A stretch of 64,000 nt of DNA from Toxonevra muliebris (taxonomy: Eukaryota; Arthropoda; Insecta; Diptera; Pallopteridae), in the NCBI GenBank assembly GCA_963691655.1, contig CAVNUY010000013.1, positions 62,001 through 126,000 on the forward strand, written 5' to 3'. Below are positions 1 through 11,618 of the stretch, one piece after another. A program made the position numbers and the translations under genes. The notes beneath the pieces are model-generated. The model was not told the DNA's origin, ran no database searches, and was given only the letters and a program-made list of their open reading frames with translations. The stretch's first letter is position 1. The number at the start of each line of letters is the position of its first letter.

Positions 1-1089
1 GCGCAATCCAACCGGTTATTAGCGCTTTCGCAACAGTTTCGGCGGAAATGTCGTTGATGGGAATGATTTCCGGCCATCTCGTAAAACGATCTATGCACGT
101 CAGACAATAATTAAAACCGCGCGACGAAGGTAGAGGTCCAACTAAGTCAATATTAATGTGGCTAAAACGTTCGTCTGGAACTAAAAATTCGGCAATCGGT
201 CGTTTGTTGTGACGAGTTACTTTCGCTTTTTGGCATGAAATGCATTGTTTTGACATTATCTTACAGTCTTTATTTATACTTGGCCAAACAAATCTATCTG
301 TCATAGATTTTGTCGTAGATTTGATGCCTGGATGATTCAGATTGTGGATACTTTTAAAATATGTTTTGCGTAAATTTAGTGGTATGAACGGACGAGTTTT
401 ATTCTTACCTATGTCGCAATAAATGGTGTAGTTGGTACCAGGAATTTTAATTAATTCAAGTTTTAAATTAGTTTGTTCGCCGTTTAATAATGATTTTAAT
501 TCCACATCAGCTTTTTGCTCTTTTTGTAGTTTTTCGTAATTAATTAACTCGATTTCAGTCGTATTTGGGCTTTCGATGCGCGACAGCATATCAGCAATTA
601 CGTTATCTTCACCGGAAATATGCCGGATATCTGTGGTGAATTGCCCTATGTAATCGATGTGTCTTAACTGACGTGGAGTGCATTGATCAAATTTTTTGTT
701 AAACATAGATGTTAGCGGCTTGTGATCGGTATATATAGTAAATTCGCGACCTTCTAGTTGTGTACGAAAATGTTTGATGGCTTAATAAATAGCAAGTAGT
801 TCGCGGTCATATGCACTATATTTCTTTTGGGTATCGGACATACGTTTTGAAAAAAATCCGAGAGGCTCATGTGTACCTTGGTGTATTGCAGCACCAACGC
901 GGAAATTAGATGCATCGACGAGTAGATTGAGTTTTGCAGTTGCGCATGGATGTGCTAATAGAGCTGCATTTTTCATTTCGAATTTGCATTTTTCAAACGC
1001 GGATTTTGCTTCATCAGTCCATTCGATTAGGGTCTTATCATTTTTTTTATTACCTTTTATTAATTTTTGTAAAACACCCTGGGACTCGG
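1..1089 (-). pseudogene. pol: pol: RNase H and integrase N-terminal half
   Basis: Continues pol in a third frame. RNase H shows a DASNFRVGAAI block, then a single stop near 780 at the YSAYDRELLAIY motif. The same frame stays open from there to the window edge and includes TDHKPL and the connection motif [16 protein letters not shown]. Integrase follows, with the zinc-binding HHCC (H near 340; C-ISC-QKAK near 240) and the first catalytic Asp in a DLVGPLPSS context. The remaining integrase core and the C-terminus are off the left edge. Apart from the one stop, the 780 bp are open, so decay is recent. Confidence 0.85.
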
Positions 1090-2389
1090 CCGCGTTAAAG
1101 ATGCAATAAATTTTCGCAGTTCTTTTGCCATTTTAGGTAGCTCGATTTTTTGAGCGGCTTCAATTTTTTCGTCTGTAGGTTTTATTCCATTTTTGTTTAT
1201 TGTAAAACCGAGAAAGTTAATCTCAGGCTTCCCGAATTCACATTTTGACACGTTAATTCTAAGACCGTGCTCGCGGAAACGTTCAAAAATTATTCTTAAG
1301 TGAAGCAAATGATCTTCATGGCTTTTAGATGCAACCTGAATATCATCGATGTATTTAAAAACGAATGGTAAACCTTTTAAAACTTGGTCAATAAATCGTT
1401 GAAACGTTTGACCAGCGTTTCGTAAACCAAAAAGCATTCGCGTATATTCATATAAACCGAAAGGTGTTATTAAAGCGGTTTTCGGAATATGAGGTTCATA
1501 TACGGGTATTTGGTGATAAGCGCGAGTAAAATCAATTTTTGAGAATATTTTACAGTTGTGCAAATTAATAGTAAAATCTTGGATATTTGGTACCGGATAG
1601 CGATCGGGTGTTGTAACAGAATTTAATCGTCTATAATCACCGCATGCTCTATCAGCTCCATTTGCTTTGCTTACTGCAAATACCGATTTTAACCATATGT
1701 TCGAATTCTTGTTTTGCTGATGCATATTTATCTGGTGGTAACCGACGCGCTTTTGCAAAAACTGGCTGACCTTTTGTTTCGATGTGATGGTACACTCCGG
1801 TTAAATTTTTGTTTTCTAAATCATTATAATTTGTTGGAAGTGTTAGATCATGGAATTCTTTGAGTAATTTTTCGTAATTTTTATCATAATAAATTAAGTT
1901 ATCTTTATTTAAGGTTGTTATATTAACCTCGTTTAATGAAATGGATTCAATTGAACAGGTTGTTTTTAAATTTGTAGTTGAATCAACTAATTTCCGATTT
2001 TTTAAATTCACTAATATATGAAAATGGGAAAGAAAATCAGCTCCAATAATTGGTTTGGTGACATCGGCGATAATAAAAGACCATTGGAAGCTGCGGCGCA
2101 AACCTAACGAAACTGTCAACGTTTTTTGTCCATATGTTTTTATTTGAGTGCCGTTAGCAGCATATAAACTAAGTGTATCATTATTTTTATTATTTTTGTC
2201 TTTTGTTGTTGGAGGAACAATTGATAAGTCCGAACCTGTATCAATTAAGAAATGGTGGTTTGATAGTTTATCAAAAATAAATAGGCGGCTTGTGCTTGGA
2301 AATGCCGTTTCGGCCGCCATGCTACACGGCAATTCTAGTTTTTTTGTTGTTCTTGAAATTGAGTGTTGAATTTGCACCAATCGGTGCAA
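1060..2389 (-). pseudogene. pol: pol: aspartic protease and reverse transcriptase
   Basis: The 5' part (2389-1652) has the aspartic protease motif LIDTGSDLSIVP and then the RT N-terminus. A frame change in 1652-1758 leads into the RT palm, which keeps CGDYRRLN, KIDFTRAYHQIPV, FGLRNAGQTFQRF and the catalytic YIDD. The frame then runs out near 1090, where the thumb/connection start has lost roughly a dozen codons and changed frame. In an intact element this polyprotein copies the element RNA into DNA in cytoplasmic particles. This copy cannot make one continuous product. Confidence 0.88.
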
Positions 2390-3465
2390 TTGCGTGCGTT
2401 TTCATTAAATTTAAAATGATACCAACATTGTTCATATTTTTTATTTTCGTTGCTACTGTTGACATTAGAATTGTTATTTTTATTGCTGTTACGCGAACGA
2501 GAACGACAGCGGGAACGCGATTGATTGTTAAATTTTTTTGATAGTTCTTCTACTTGTTTCGTTAAAGCAGCGATTTGTGCTGTAAATTCAACTGAATTAA
2601 TTGAGTTACCGTAAGTGTTATTTGCGTTAGATGTGATATTTGTTGTAGCTGAGGTCTCAAATTTAGCTCTATCTTGGATTTTATCAGCTGTTTGTGCTTT
2701 TTCTTCTAAGCTAATATTTATCGATGCGATAATAGCTCGAAGTGTTTCAGGTAATTTCGACGACCATAATGTTTCTAAAACATTATCGGTGACAATATCT
2801 TTAGATATTTCGCGCATTTGACGTAACAAGGCAGATGGCTTCCTATCCCCTAACTCGATGCCTTGGAGCAACTGTGTTAAACGCTTTTCATCTGAATGCT
2901 GATATTCCATTATCAGTGCTGATTTAAATGTTTCATATTTATTTTCTTCTGGTGGATTACGAATGATATGAGCTACTATATCTAAATATTTGGGATCAAG
3001 GCTTGAAACAACAATATCATATTTTGATTGATCGCGTATAATTTTATTATTTCGGAATTGAGCTTCAACTTAATAAAACCAGGGATCAGGTTTTTCGGAA
3101 TAAAATGGTGGAACTTTTGTAGCGACTTTAAAAACTTGGGCAGGCTCATTTGCTAGTGTGTTACTGCTATTATTCGAATTATTAGTATTACTAGCGTAGT
3201 TATTATTTGCGTTTTCATTAATTTGTGCTTGCAAAAGTTTGTATTTATTCATAAGAAACGACAAACTGTCGTGTAATTGACTTAAATTTTCGGCATTATC
3301 ATTATTAGAACCATTCGTATTACTCGAACTAGAATGCGTATTTAAATTTGGATTAACATGTTGTAAATTGTTCATAATCACGATATTTTCATCATCGATT
3401 ATATCGATTAGACTTTCGTTGTGTTTTGTACTCATATTTTTGATCGGTGTGCGGTTCAACGGCAT
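2335..3465 (-). pseudogene. gag: gag, one in-frame stop
   Basis: This encodes the capsid/nucleocapsid polyprotein of the minus-strand gypsy element, about 377 codons. The start is the Met at 3465 after an AT-rich leader. The N-terminal third is Asn/Ser-rich. One stop interrupts the frame near 3070 just after DPWFY, and the same frame then continues to 2335. The C-terminus is basic (an Arg-Ser run near 2500) followed by a CWYH...C...C knuckle with spacing C-x2-H-x9-C-x3-C, the CHCC type of CsRn1-like elements. It overlaps the protease frame by about 55 nt in a different frame, so a programmed frameshift is likely in intact relatives. Confidence 0.8.
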
Positions 3466-3706
3466 AATAAGAAATAATAACTGTGTTTATCAATTTAGTT
3501 ACAATCGATCGATTAAAAACGCATGAAAACACGAAGCGAAAATGAGTTAGAGTACCTAAGTAATTTATGTTACTGAGATATGCTTAAAAATATTTAACTA
3601 ATACATTTTTATAATTGTACTTTAATATTTAACACAAGCTAATGAATTCAAATAGAAAAATGTCATTATATTATTTTTTATTATGATACAAATTTGATAC
3701 TAATAT

Positions 3707-3723
3707 CCTTGGATGTTGCGCCA
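3707..3723 (-). other. Candidate primer-binding site
   Basis: Minus-strand TGGCGCAACATCCAAGG begins with the TGG complementary to a tRNA 3' CCA. It sits directly after the candidate LTR and about 240 bp before the gag start. I could not assign the tRNA. Confidence 0.5.
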
Positions 3724-3725
3724 GT

Positions 3726-4400
3726 TGTCTTGATCGATATATGTTGAGTTTATGATATGCCTAGGAATAACGAATTATTGATGAATTTTTCGATAGGATG
3801 ATTTTCTGTGCGATGTTTTTAGCCAAGTTAGAGTTTCCACAATAAGTTGAAAAATTTTGGGTTTAACTGTTTAGGTTAGCAATGGCTGGCTGAACTGTTC
3901 TTTTCTTGCACGTGTTATTTTGCTGCACCATTAAGAATTTCTTTTACAGCGACGCCATTTTTTATATTTTTGTAAATGCAGTTTTGTAAATTTTATTTTA
4001 TTCTTTAAAGTTTCGAAATTTAATTTCAAAATGTTTGTACTTTATTTGTAGAAAAATATTTTTGCGCTAAACTTTTATATGCAATTTTGAAAATTGTATT
4101 TGTTTTTTACTGTTTTTTAGTTAGTTAACTATTGCACTAGATTATATTAACATTGCGTTATGCGTTTCGCGGTCACCAATTGTAGTTGTTGAAAATCTAC
4201 CAATTTTTAATTGTTCGAATTGAAACAATTAATATTATTTATTTGCAAAAGTTTTGTTTTTTATGAAAAGTTTATTAACAAAATAAGTGCATGTGATCAC
4301 TCTAAATGTTAACGCACAAGTGTTTTTTTGCACATGTGAAAAATCTAATATCGTATATTAGATTTAGGCATATAAGTATATTTTTAAGCAGGGTTGGACA
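3726..4400 (-). repeat. Candidate 5' LTR of the gypsy element
   Basis: On the minus strand it would start TGTCCAACCC and end AAGACA, giving the TGTC...GACA inverted ends expected of an LTR, and it stops two bases before a primer-binding-site-like sequence. Length is about 675 bp. The start could instead be near 4420. It cannot be confirmed because the partner LTR is outside the window. Confidence 0.5.
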
Positions 4401-6412
4401 TTTTCGTTGTCTATTTTACAATATAGGACTAACTTAAGCTAAAAGTACTCTTTTAATTCAATTTTATTTATGTATATTTTTCAATATTTTAATAACTATC
4501 TATATGTAAAAAATTTAAATTATAACAAAAATTGTTTAAATGAAAAACGTAGCCACAGATGTTTAAGGGACGTAAGGTTTTAGCAGATACATTGAAACTA
4601 ATTCGTTGAATGAGGAAATTAAATTCACAATATTCAAAGATCGCAACTCAAATCGTAGTAATGATTTTATCACTCATGTAAGACATAAGAAATAAGGGTA
4701 ATGAATTCCAAATTCTAATAAATTAATGGTCTATTTGAAAAATTTTTAAAATTCTTTCAATAACAGCTAACATACCAGCCTACAAGAAAGAATTTTAGAT
4801 ATAAAATTAGAACGAGATTAACCCCAAAATCCCCCCGCAGATTCCGCTAGTGGCCCACCTAAAGTAGTTTAGAAATTAGTTTATAATTTGGTGTTTTGTC
4901 ATTTACATATGTTAAATTGTTTGCTGGGAAATGGTATGACAAATGGTAATGTTGGAGAGTTAACACAAGTATGTATTGGTGGTGTTAGTAAATATTGTGG
5001 TGCTGATGGTTCTGTTGCTGCGCTGCTGCACTCTATGTATAACTGTACTTTCTGCTGCTGTTATAGTTTTTTCTGGTGATACTCGCTGTTGGCTTCTTTC
5101 TCAAAAATTGTTTTCTCTGCAAAACTAAACTAATACCATCTTGTGCCGTGTGGTTATAATTAGGGATGTCAATCTCGGGATCCCTAAATCCCGAGATTCT
5201 GTCAAAAAGTGACCCCAAAAATCCCGGGATTGAAAAGAGAAAATCCCAGCATTTTCAGGACTCGTATGTATCTACACAGACTTACTGGAATTAATATTTT
5301 TATTTTTATAGAGTTAAGGGAATATTTTTTTCATCAGCATTTTTTATAATTCCTTCATGGTACGACTCTCATAAGCCGGTCAAGTGTATGACAGTGTATA
5401 TATTATGGTTTTCCAAGCATAGTAAAAGGAAAATTTTAAATTTATGAGAAGGCCTTAATCAACCGAAAAACTGTTATTATAAATGGGGGTCGAAAAACTA
5501 TAAAAAAAAGTTTTCGAATTCTTTATAATTGTTTTTTTTTTTCACTTCGCATTAATCTGGAAACACATAAAAAACTTAAAATAATAAGTTTCACATACAT
5601 AGCACGTAAAATGCAGATATATATATATAGAATAAGAAGAGTTCAGTCCCTGGGCTAATCCCGGGAATGAAATTTAAATCCCGAAAAGTCGATTCGGAAC
5701 GACATACCTAGGGGAAGGTATAACTATTCAATATATTTTTTTTCAAAATCAAATTTTTCAGTATAGATAAATACCTAACTAGGCTTTTAATGCACTACCT
5801 ATCAAATGTTCCTTCTAAAATTTCAGCTGCACGTTTAGAATCATCAGTAGGTTTGCCATTTTTATTTAACCTAATGCCGGGACCAACTGCCATAATACAA
5901 AAAAATAAACGGGGTTTGTATTTGTGTATAGATTATAAATAAAATTTTAAAAAATATGTATCTAACTTAATATAAAAACAACAAGCTTTGTTGCAAAAAG
6001 TGAAACATGTTAAAGCGAGGCCGTACTATAGAATTAGGTATTAAGCGAAGTATAGTTACTTGTATTTTATAATATTTAACCAGGGTTCCCATTAAAAAGT
6101 AAGTACTAAGTATAAAAATTATACTCCTTTTTTGAGTGAATATTAAATTATTTTTAAGCGCAAAAACTAAAATTCCATAAGATCCAGGAAAATTTTTGTC
6201 CCGGCCATTTTTAAATTAAGGAAAAATCCGGAATGTCCCGGATGTAAAAACATAAACTCGTCGAATCGACGACGAATGTTTACATTTTACAGTTTTTCTA
6301 AATTTTGATTGTTTTGTGCTAGTTTTCGTAAGGCGCCAGTCGTGGGCAAGCTGTTGCTTGTGCAGAAGTTCAACTGAATATACGTTATGAAAGAATGATT
6401 TTTTAAATATGC
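4401..6412. other. AT-rich non-coding interval
   Basis: No supported gene. It holds one short inverted-repeat element (5161-5710). Otherwise it is AT-rich with poly(A)/(T) runs. A TCCCGG-repeat stretch near 6200-6240 may be the end of another element. Confidence 0.6.
5161..5710. mobile_element. Short inverted-repeat element with TCCCGGGAT subterminal repeats
   Basis: The left end starts TAGGGATGTC. The right end, reverse-complemented, starts TAGGTATGTC. Both ends carry several copies of aTCCCGgGATt (near 5178, 5196, 5222 and 5660, 5685). There is no coding capacity. The organisation (TAG start, clustered subterminal repeats) fits a hAT-like MITE, but I see no clear 8-bp target duplication. 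Confidence 0.5.
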
Positions 6413-6685
6413 GTCGTCGTAGTCTAGTGGTTAGTGTGTTGGACTGGTGCCCGAATTCATATCGCGGCATGTTCAAAAATCAAAAAAATAGGAAATTAAA
6501 ATTTTTCTACACGGCACCACCTCTTGGCTGGCAATGGCAAACCTCCAAGAGTAAAAAAATACCTGAGAAAAGCTTTTCACTTCGCCGTTCGGATTCGGCA
6601 TTAAACGGTAGGTCCCTTCCATTCGTGTATAAATATAACTCACGCAACATGAATGAATGCGAAAAGCTCGGCCTTGGCCCTCCAT
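6413..6685 (+). mobile_element. tRNA-derived SINE, copy 1
   Basis: The head reads CGTAGTCTAGTGGTTAGTG, a tRNA-like A box, followed by a degraded B-box region near 6450-6470. The body CACGGCACCACCTCTTGGC is shared with the copy at 56215-56366. The segment CGCCGTTCGGATTCGGC...TAGGTCC near 6580-6615 is shared with the copy at 33618-33890. The 3' end fades near 6685 without the AACCT tail, so this copy may be 3'-truncated or an older subfamily. Confidence 0.65.
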
Positions 6686-6699
6686 GGGCTGTTTTATTA

Positions 6700-6954
6700 T
6701 GGGCTTCCATAGATGAGATAACAGATATCCAGAGAAGATATGTGAATTTGGAATTCAATGAAGAAAATATTTCTATAAGCAACTGTTCCATAAAGGAATT
6801 TTCTGCTTTCAAATATGCACATACGACTGTTGATGTAGAGCAATCATTTTCTTTGCAGAAACATTTTTTAAGACCCGATCGGGAAAGTTTTGTTTTTGGA
6901 AACCTTAAAAAAAAATTTATTGTTTACGCCAATAAAACAATTAATAAAGATTGA
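6700..6954 (+). pseudogene. hAT transposase C-terminal fragment
   Basis: The reading frame ends with FSAFKYAHTTVDVEQSFS, then FLRPDRESFVFGNLKKKFIVYAN. This matches the general pattern of the hAT C-terminal dimerisation domain (ordered Y-A-x-T, D-V-E-x-S-F-S, N-L-K). Only about 85 codons remain; the zinc finger and catalytic core are missing. The open frame extends upstream into the SINE, but that is an accidental fusion because the upstream residues are translated SINE sequence. Confidence 0.7.
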
Positions 6955-7974
6955 TCTCATGATTATTTACATATTTGTTTAACTGCGATTTGAGTTAAAC
7001 TTTTTATGGTCATTTTACATTTTTGTTGCTTTTTATAAATTTATTTTATATTTTAAAATGATTTTTATTTATTTTGTTAAATTACATACAATATTTTTTT
7101 TTTACGGAAAATATGCAATTAAAAACCAACCATTTTTTTATTGCATATTTTTGATGTTTTTAGTGCATTTTTTGCAGTTTCAGTTCCATATTTTTGAACT
7201 TTAAGCGCATATTACATTTTTTACATTTTTTAGTGCATGAAATTCCTTGCCCTAATAATAACCATAACCTAAGACAACTTTTTAATTTTGCATCAGAGCT
7301 ATCTATACTATAAATTTCTGAACATATAAATAGAATAGAAATATAGAATTTTCGATAGAATACTTTCCTCCAACATATTAACCGTTTGGCGCCCACCATT
7401 GTCGGCCTTTTTGCCCTTTTCGAAAAAGTTACTTTTTTGGCTCATTACGAGGGTTGATAGAGGGTTAATATGTTCAAAAAATATGTTGCCCATCAAATTT
7501 TACTCTTGGTCACTAAACAACCAAAAATTGTAAGCTTGGTTTTAGTAAGAATAAACCCGAATTCCAAAAATGTTTCAAATTTTCACCTTTTTTACGCACA
7601 AGCTTTTAAAAGTTAAGATAGTCTTCAACAAGAAAAGCTACATAATTTAATTAGTTGAAATATATACAGCGTCTTATAAAAACAAGATTTTTTGAGATAT
7701 AGTAAACAACCATAAATGCTAAACAACAACAGTTTTGCTTCTTGTCCAGATGAGCACTGGGAAATTAAAAATAATCTTATTATTAATAATAATAATTAAA
7801 ATCTGAAAATATATTTCATTATGTCTATGTTTAAAAGATTCAGCAAAAGCTTAGAATTTTCATTAATTTCTAAGCACTCCATAATTTTTATCGACATACG
7901 TAGGGTTGTCAAATGGCCGAAAATAGAGCGGCCCGGCCGGTAAACAATTATTTGAAGAGTGGGAAGCCGGTAAC
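6955..7974. other. Non-coding interval
   Basis: No gene supported. The first part is probable hAT 3' flank rich in GCATATTTT-like words (7090-7220). It includes the TTAA-bounded palindromic segment 7378-7468. Confidence 0.5.
7378..7468. repeat. Possible tiny TTAA-bounded piggyBac-like MITE
   Basis: TTAACCGTTTGG at the left faces AGAGGGTTAA at the right, so both ends are TTAA followed by a CC-rich terminus, as in piggyBac-like elements. The inverted match beyond the first six bases is weak. Confidence 0.3.
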
Positions 7975-8447
7975 CAGAGTTGGGTAGTAATGATTCTTTT
8001 AAGAATTAAATTCAATCGCAACTCCAATTACAAGGAATTGTAATTGTTACTTTAATGTTTTCAATTCCTTTGTAATGGAATTGATAAAAGTTTCAATTCC
8101 ATTACAAGGAATTGTAATCGGTAATTAAAATTTTTAAATTCCTAGGTAATGGAATTGGAAAAATTCTCGATCCCATTACAGGGAATTGTATTTTGTAATT
8201 AAAAAGATATCAAACCCCTTAAAGGAATTGAAAATGTAATTGAAAAGAAAGGAATTTATTTTTTAAATGTAATAAATTACTTTATTGGAATTAAATTCCA
8301 ATTTAGTTGGAATGATTCCTCGAAGGTAATTAATTCCCTTTTAGTTCAATTCCAAAAAAGTTGTAAAATGCTTCTAATAAACGGTTACGAGAGAAGTGAC
8401 CCGCATTTTGTACTGATTCGTAATGTAATTGAATTTACCCAGCTCTA
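7975..8447. mobile_element. hAT-like MITE with 8-bp target duplication
   Basis: The sequence is flanked by CCGGTAAC on both sides (7967-7974 and 8448-8455). The termini are CAGAGTTGGGTA and, inverted, TAGAGCTGGGTA. The interior is a degenerate series of GGAATTG / CAATTCC words that form many short palindromes. An 8-bp duplication with CAG/TAG ends is the hAT signature. It is non-coding, 473 bp, and non-autonomous. Confidence 0.8.
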
Positions 8448-8455
8448 CCGGTAAC

Positions 8456-10929
8456 ACATCTAAAAACAGGCTAGTTTTTTGAAGAAAATTCAATTTCAGA
8501 CCATGTAATGAAATTCTTTTAACGAACAATTTCAATATCTAAGTCTATAAAAGTTAAAAGTTTAAAATTATTTTTGATTTGACTTTGTTGAAGGTTTTCC
8601 ATCGATCATGCATATTTTTTTTCCAAAATAAAGCTTTCCGCAGTCATCCCATGGTATGGCGTACTCAGTTTTTAGCCTATACTTTAAGTTTTTGAGATAT
8701 TTCCACGCCAAACAAGCGAATTATATGGAAATGACGTATGAGTTGAAGGTTTCGTGATAATGAACAGCTGATTTGCGTTCACAATTGGAGTGTTTAATGA
8801 CGTAGAATTGCTTACATTTTTCTCAAAGACTTTCTGTTTACTTTATTTTCAAACATAAAAATCCTTTTTTTTATTACAATTAAGAAATACATGGATATTA
8901 AAAAAAACTTTCAATAAAGCATTTTAGATTGTTCTTTTCTTTCTTGCCTGGGTTGAAAAAATTATCGAACAGTGTGGCAAAATTTAGCCAAAAAATAAAG
9001 ACAGCGGTGAATTTGGTGAATACACAGGGTTGCATAAAAAATAAAATAGAGTTACAAACGTGTTTAACAAACAATTTTTGTATGGTAAACTCGGAGTTTA
9101 ACAGTAGTGTTTAGTCAACAAGCTTTTTTTTCTTTTTGGCTGTTTGTTCGACTTGAAAAATTTAAGAAAAACACGGTTTCAATATTCAATAAATTTACAA
9201 TTAATAATAAGCAAGCAGTTTGATCGCAATGACAGTCGAAATGCAACAGAACAGAATTGATTTATAAAAAATGTAAGATTATTGAAAATTTCGTTAGTAT
9301 TACAGAAACCGATGGAAACAATAGCAAATATGATGACCAATTATGTATATGTATCAAATTATAGCACGCTAGTATATATCGCTCATTAACTAAAAGACTG
9401 TCACTTCTCACTTTATATTGATTGGTGCTGTTGATGCTGCTCCAAACAAGTAGTATTTAACGTTAAACACCAAAATGTCCCATAAACTCGAGTTTATGCT
9501 TCAGTGTGAAAATACTATAATGCAAGAAAAAGATGCAATTTGTGGAGCAGCGTTAACAGATTTAATTTATATGATATTTATTATGTTTAGATTCAAATCG
9601 CTAGAAAATTTATAATAGCTGGAAAATTAATCAACAGATTACAGCTTGTTAAAAATATTTTATTTCAATCAAATCGTTTTAATAATTAAAAATAAATGGA
9701 AGAATTGAATTGGTAGTTTTTAAAAACTTTTGCAATAAAACTCGAAAGTAAAAGTCGATTTTTAATCGAGCTTTGGAATTTAAAGTAAATTATAAAAAGC
9801 ATAAAAATCGATTTTGCTTAAATTCGGAATCGATTTGCACATTCCTATTACCAAGGAGAAAAAATTGGGGAAAATGTTTTTTTTGTTTTTTTTTTTTGTT
9901 TTAAAAGTTTATGAACAATGACAAATGACAGATAACAGCTGACTTGTCACCCAATTTTGCTATTTTGCGATAGACTGTATATATAGACTGGGAAATACAG
10001 TGGTAGCCACTGGGAAATACAGGCTATCGTTTTGTAAAGTCTAGGCAATAAACCTGTTAAAAATTATATTTATTTATTTGTGTTTCTTTATGTACATTTG
10101 TAAATATTGAAAAATTCACATTTAACCCAACCCCAACGTTCGACTAACAGAACATCAGCTTTGAAAATTTGGCAACACATTTTTTCCAAAAATAATCACT
10201 GTTTAACATTCCTATATATACTGACTTTAAAATTGCATTTAAATAATTTAAAAATATTCTACTTCACCTGACTTACAGGCCAAGTGAACAGACATACTAA
10301 AGAGGCTATAGCTGATAAAACTTTTGTTAAAAAAAATATGGAGAAATAGGCAAAATTCAATAAAAATACATATTTTTCACATTTACTTATAATAATTTCT
10401 AAAATACTGTGTTAAATACATTTAGTACTGGGTTTAAATAAGTTAAACAAGTATGTCAAAACATAAGCATCGGAGCATCGGTTTTGAAAACATCGATGCA
10501 ACAATAGTTTTTCTTTTGAAAGCGAAAAACATAGATTTTGGCAATATCGATTTATCGTTTGCACCCTTAGTAGCGATTACCGTTGTCAAGAGTTGTGTGC
10601 TCTTGAATGCGACCAATGATTTTGACAGACAAGGTATTGACCACAAAGAAAGAAGAAGAAGAATGAGTTGCTGATAACTTCACCCTGTTTAAATTCGCCT
10701 TGGCACCGATTTTTATTTTATTTTTGAATTTTCGGCCCAACTCTCCTATCTCTTTCATACTATTTACTTTTCTGCCTCTATCTTTCAAACACACCTAAGG
10801 CTTGCACCCGTGTGAGCAGCCTCGAAGACAAGGAAAATTTTTCTGACAAAACCTCTTTTACTCCCAGGGTAAAATAAAATGTATTAAGTTAAATGTAAAA
10901 AATTGAAATAAAAAAAAAAATTTAATATA
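8456..10929. other. AT-rich non-coding interval
   Basis: No supported coding sequence. There are repeated AATCGATTTT words at about 9740-9840 and CATCGATG-like words at about 10465-10560, suggesting ends of old DNA elements whose limits I cannot define. Confidence 0.5.
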
Positions 10930-10950
10930 ATATGTTTTTAAAACGGACTA

Positions 10951-11618
10951 GGTTAGGTTAGGTTAAAATGGCTGCCAGCGAGCGCCAGCACACTTAGGCC
11001 AGACAGGCCCATTGCGATACCATACAAAAGGAGCGAAGTCCCTATCCCTCTAATTCAGGCCATTGAACCATTGAGTACCTTTCAGGAAGTTAAGTAGGTG
11101 TCTGATTTGGATGTTAGTCAAGTCTTTAAGGTCATCGAAGACAAAATTGTCCAGATGCTTCTTTCGTACGTGAATCAAAGCTGGGCATTCGCATAAAAGA
11201 TGAGTTACAGTTTCCTGTTCTTCCTCGTTGCCACAGCTCCTGCAATGATTTCTATATGGAAGACCCAGTCTTTCTGCATGTCTTCCAATGGGGCAATGTC
11301 CAGTAATCACCCAAGTCACAGTACTGATGAAGTGCCTGTTGGTATGTATCAGGTCATTTGTCCGGCGACTATCCAGCTTAGGCCAAATGAGTCTAGTAGT
11401 TTTGCAGGTGTTTTCCAGTGACCACCTTTCGTTAGTAAGTTTTATTGCATTCGTGGCTAGCCTTAGTTTACACGTTGCCATAGGGACGCCTATATGCTCC
11501 TTGTCAGGAGTGATTTGCAACAGTGTTCCTTTTCTAGCTAACCCGTCAGCAGTTTCGTTCCCCGGTATACCTATATGCCCCGGCACCCAAATTAGGTGCA
11601 GATTGAACTGATCGGACT
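10951..11618 (-). mobile_element. 5'-truncated LOA-like LINE with 11-bp target duplication
   Basis: AAAACGGACTA occurs at 10940-10950 and again at 11619-11629, flanking the fragment exactly. The minus-strand 3' end finishes in AACCTAACCTAACC, a short-repeat tail in place of poly(A), as known for LOA/I-type LINEs. The 3' untranslated region carries GGTATC...AATGGGCC...GGCCTAAGTGTG, which reappears at the end of the SINE at 33618-33890. Confidence 0.85.
11050..11618 (-). pseudogene. LINE ORF2 C-terminus: RNase H end and CCHC motif
   Basis: About 190 codons, open from the truncation point to the stop at 11050. It begins inside RNase H at WVPGHIGIPGNETADGLARKGT, which holds the last RNase H catalytic Asp region. 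It then has TGHCPIGRHAERLGL and a C-x2-C...H-x-L-x2-C zinc-like motif (HCRSCGNEEEQETVTHLLC). These are typical of the C-terminus of LOA/R1/I-type ORF2. The frame is intact, but the protein lacks endonuclease and RT because the copy is 5'-truncated. Confidence 0.85.

Larger units (their letters stand above)
1..4400 (-). mobile_element. Ty3/gypsy LTR retrotransposon (CsRn1/Kabuki-like), cut by window edge
   Basis: Read on the minus strand the order is LTR, primer-binding site, gag, protease, RT, RNase H, integrase, which is the Ty3/gypsy order. Integrase runs off the left edge, so the 3' LTR and target duplication are not visible. Gag ends in a Cys-His-Cys-Cys knuckle instead of CCHC, a trait known from the CsRn1/Kabuki group of animal gypsy elements. 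The copy is inactive: there is a stop in gag, frame changes inside RT and before RNase H, and a stop in RNase H. No envelope gene lies between integrase and the edge. Confidence 0.85.

Noticed and set aside
2148..2369. Hydrophobic plus-strand frames over gag/pol of the first gypsy element
   Set aside because: Antisense to protease and Gag; hydrophobicity follows from AT-rich complement codons.
6413..6480. Functional tRNA gene
   Set aside because: The A box is good, but the B box and acceptor stem are degraded and the body continues as a SINE shared by three copies.
10951..10965. AGGTTAGGTTAGG looks like insect telomere repeat
   Set aside because: Only about three units, and it is exactly the 3' tail of a LINE with a target duplication; flies also lack the simple TTAGG telomere.
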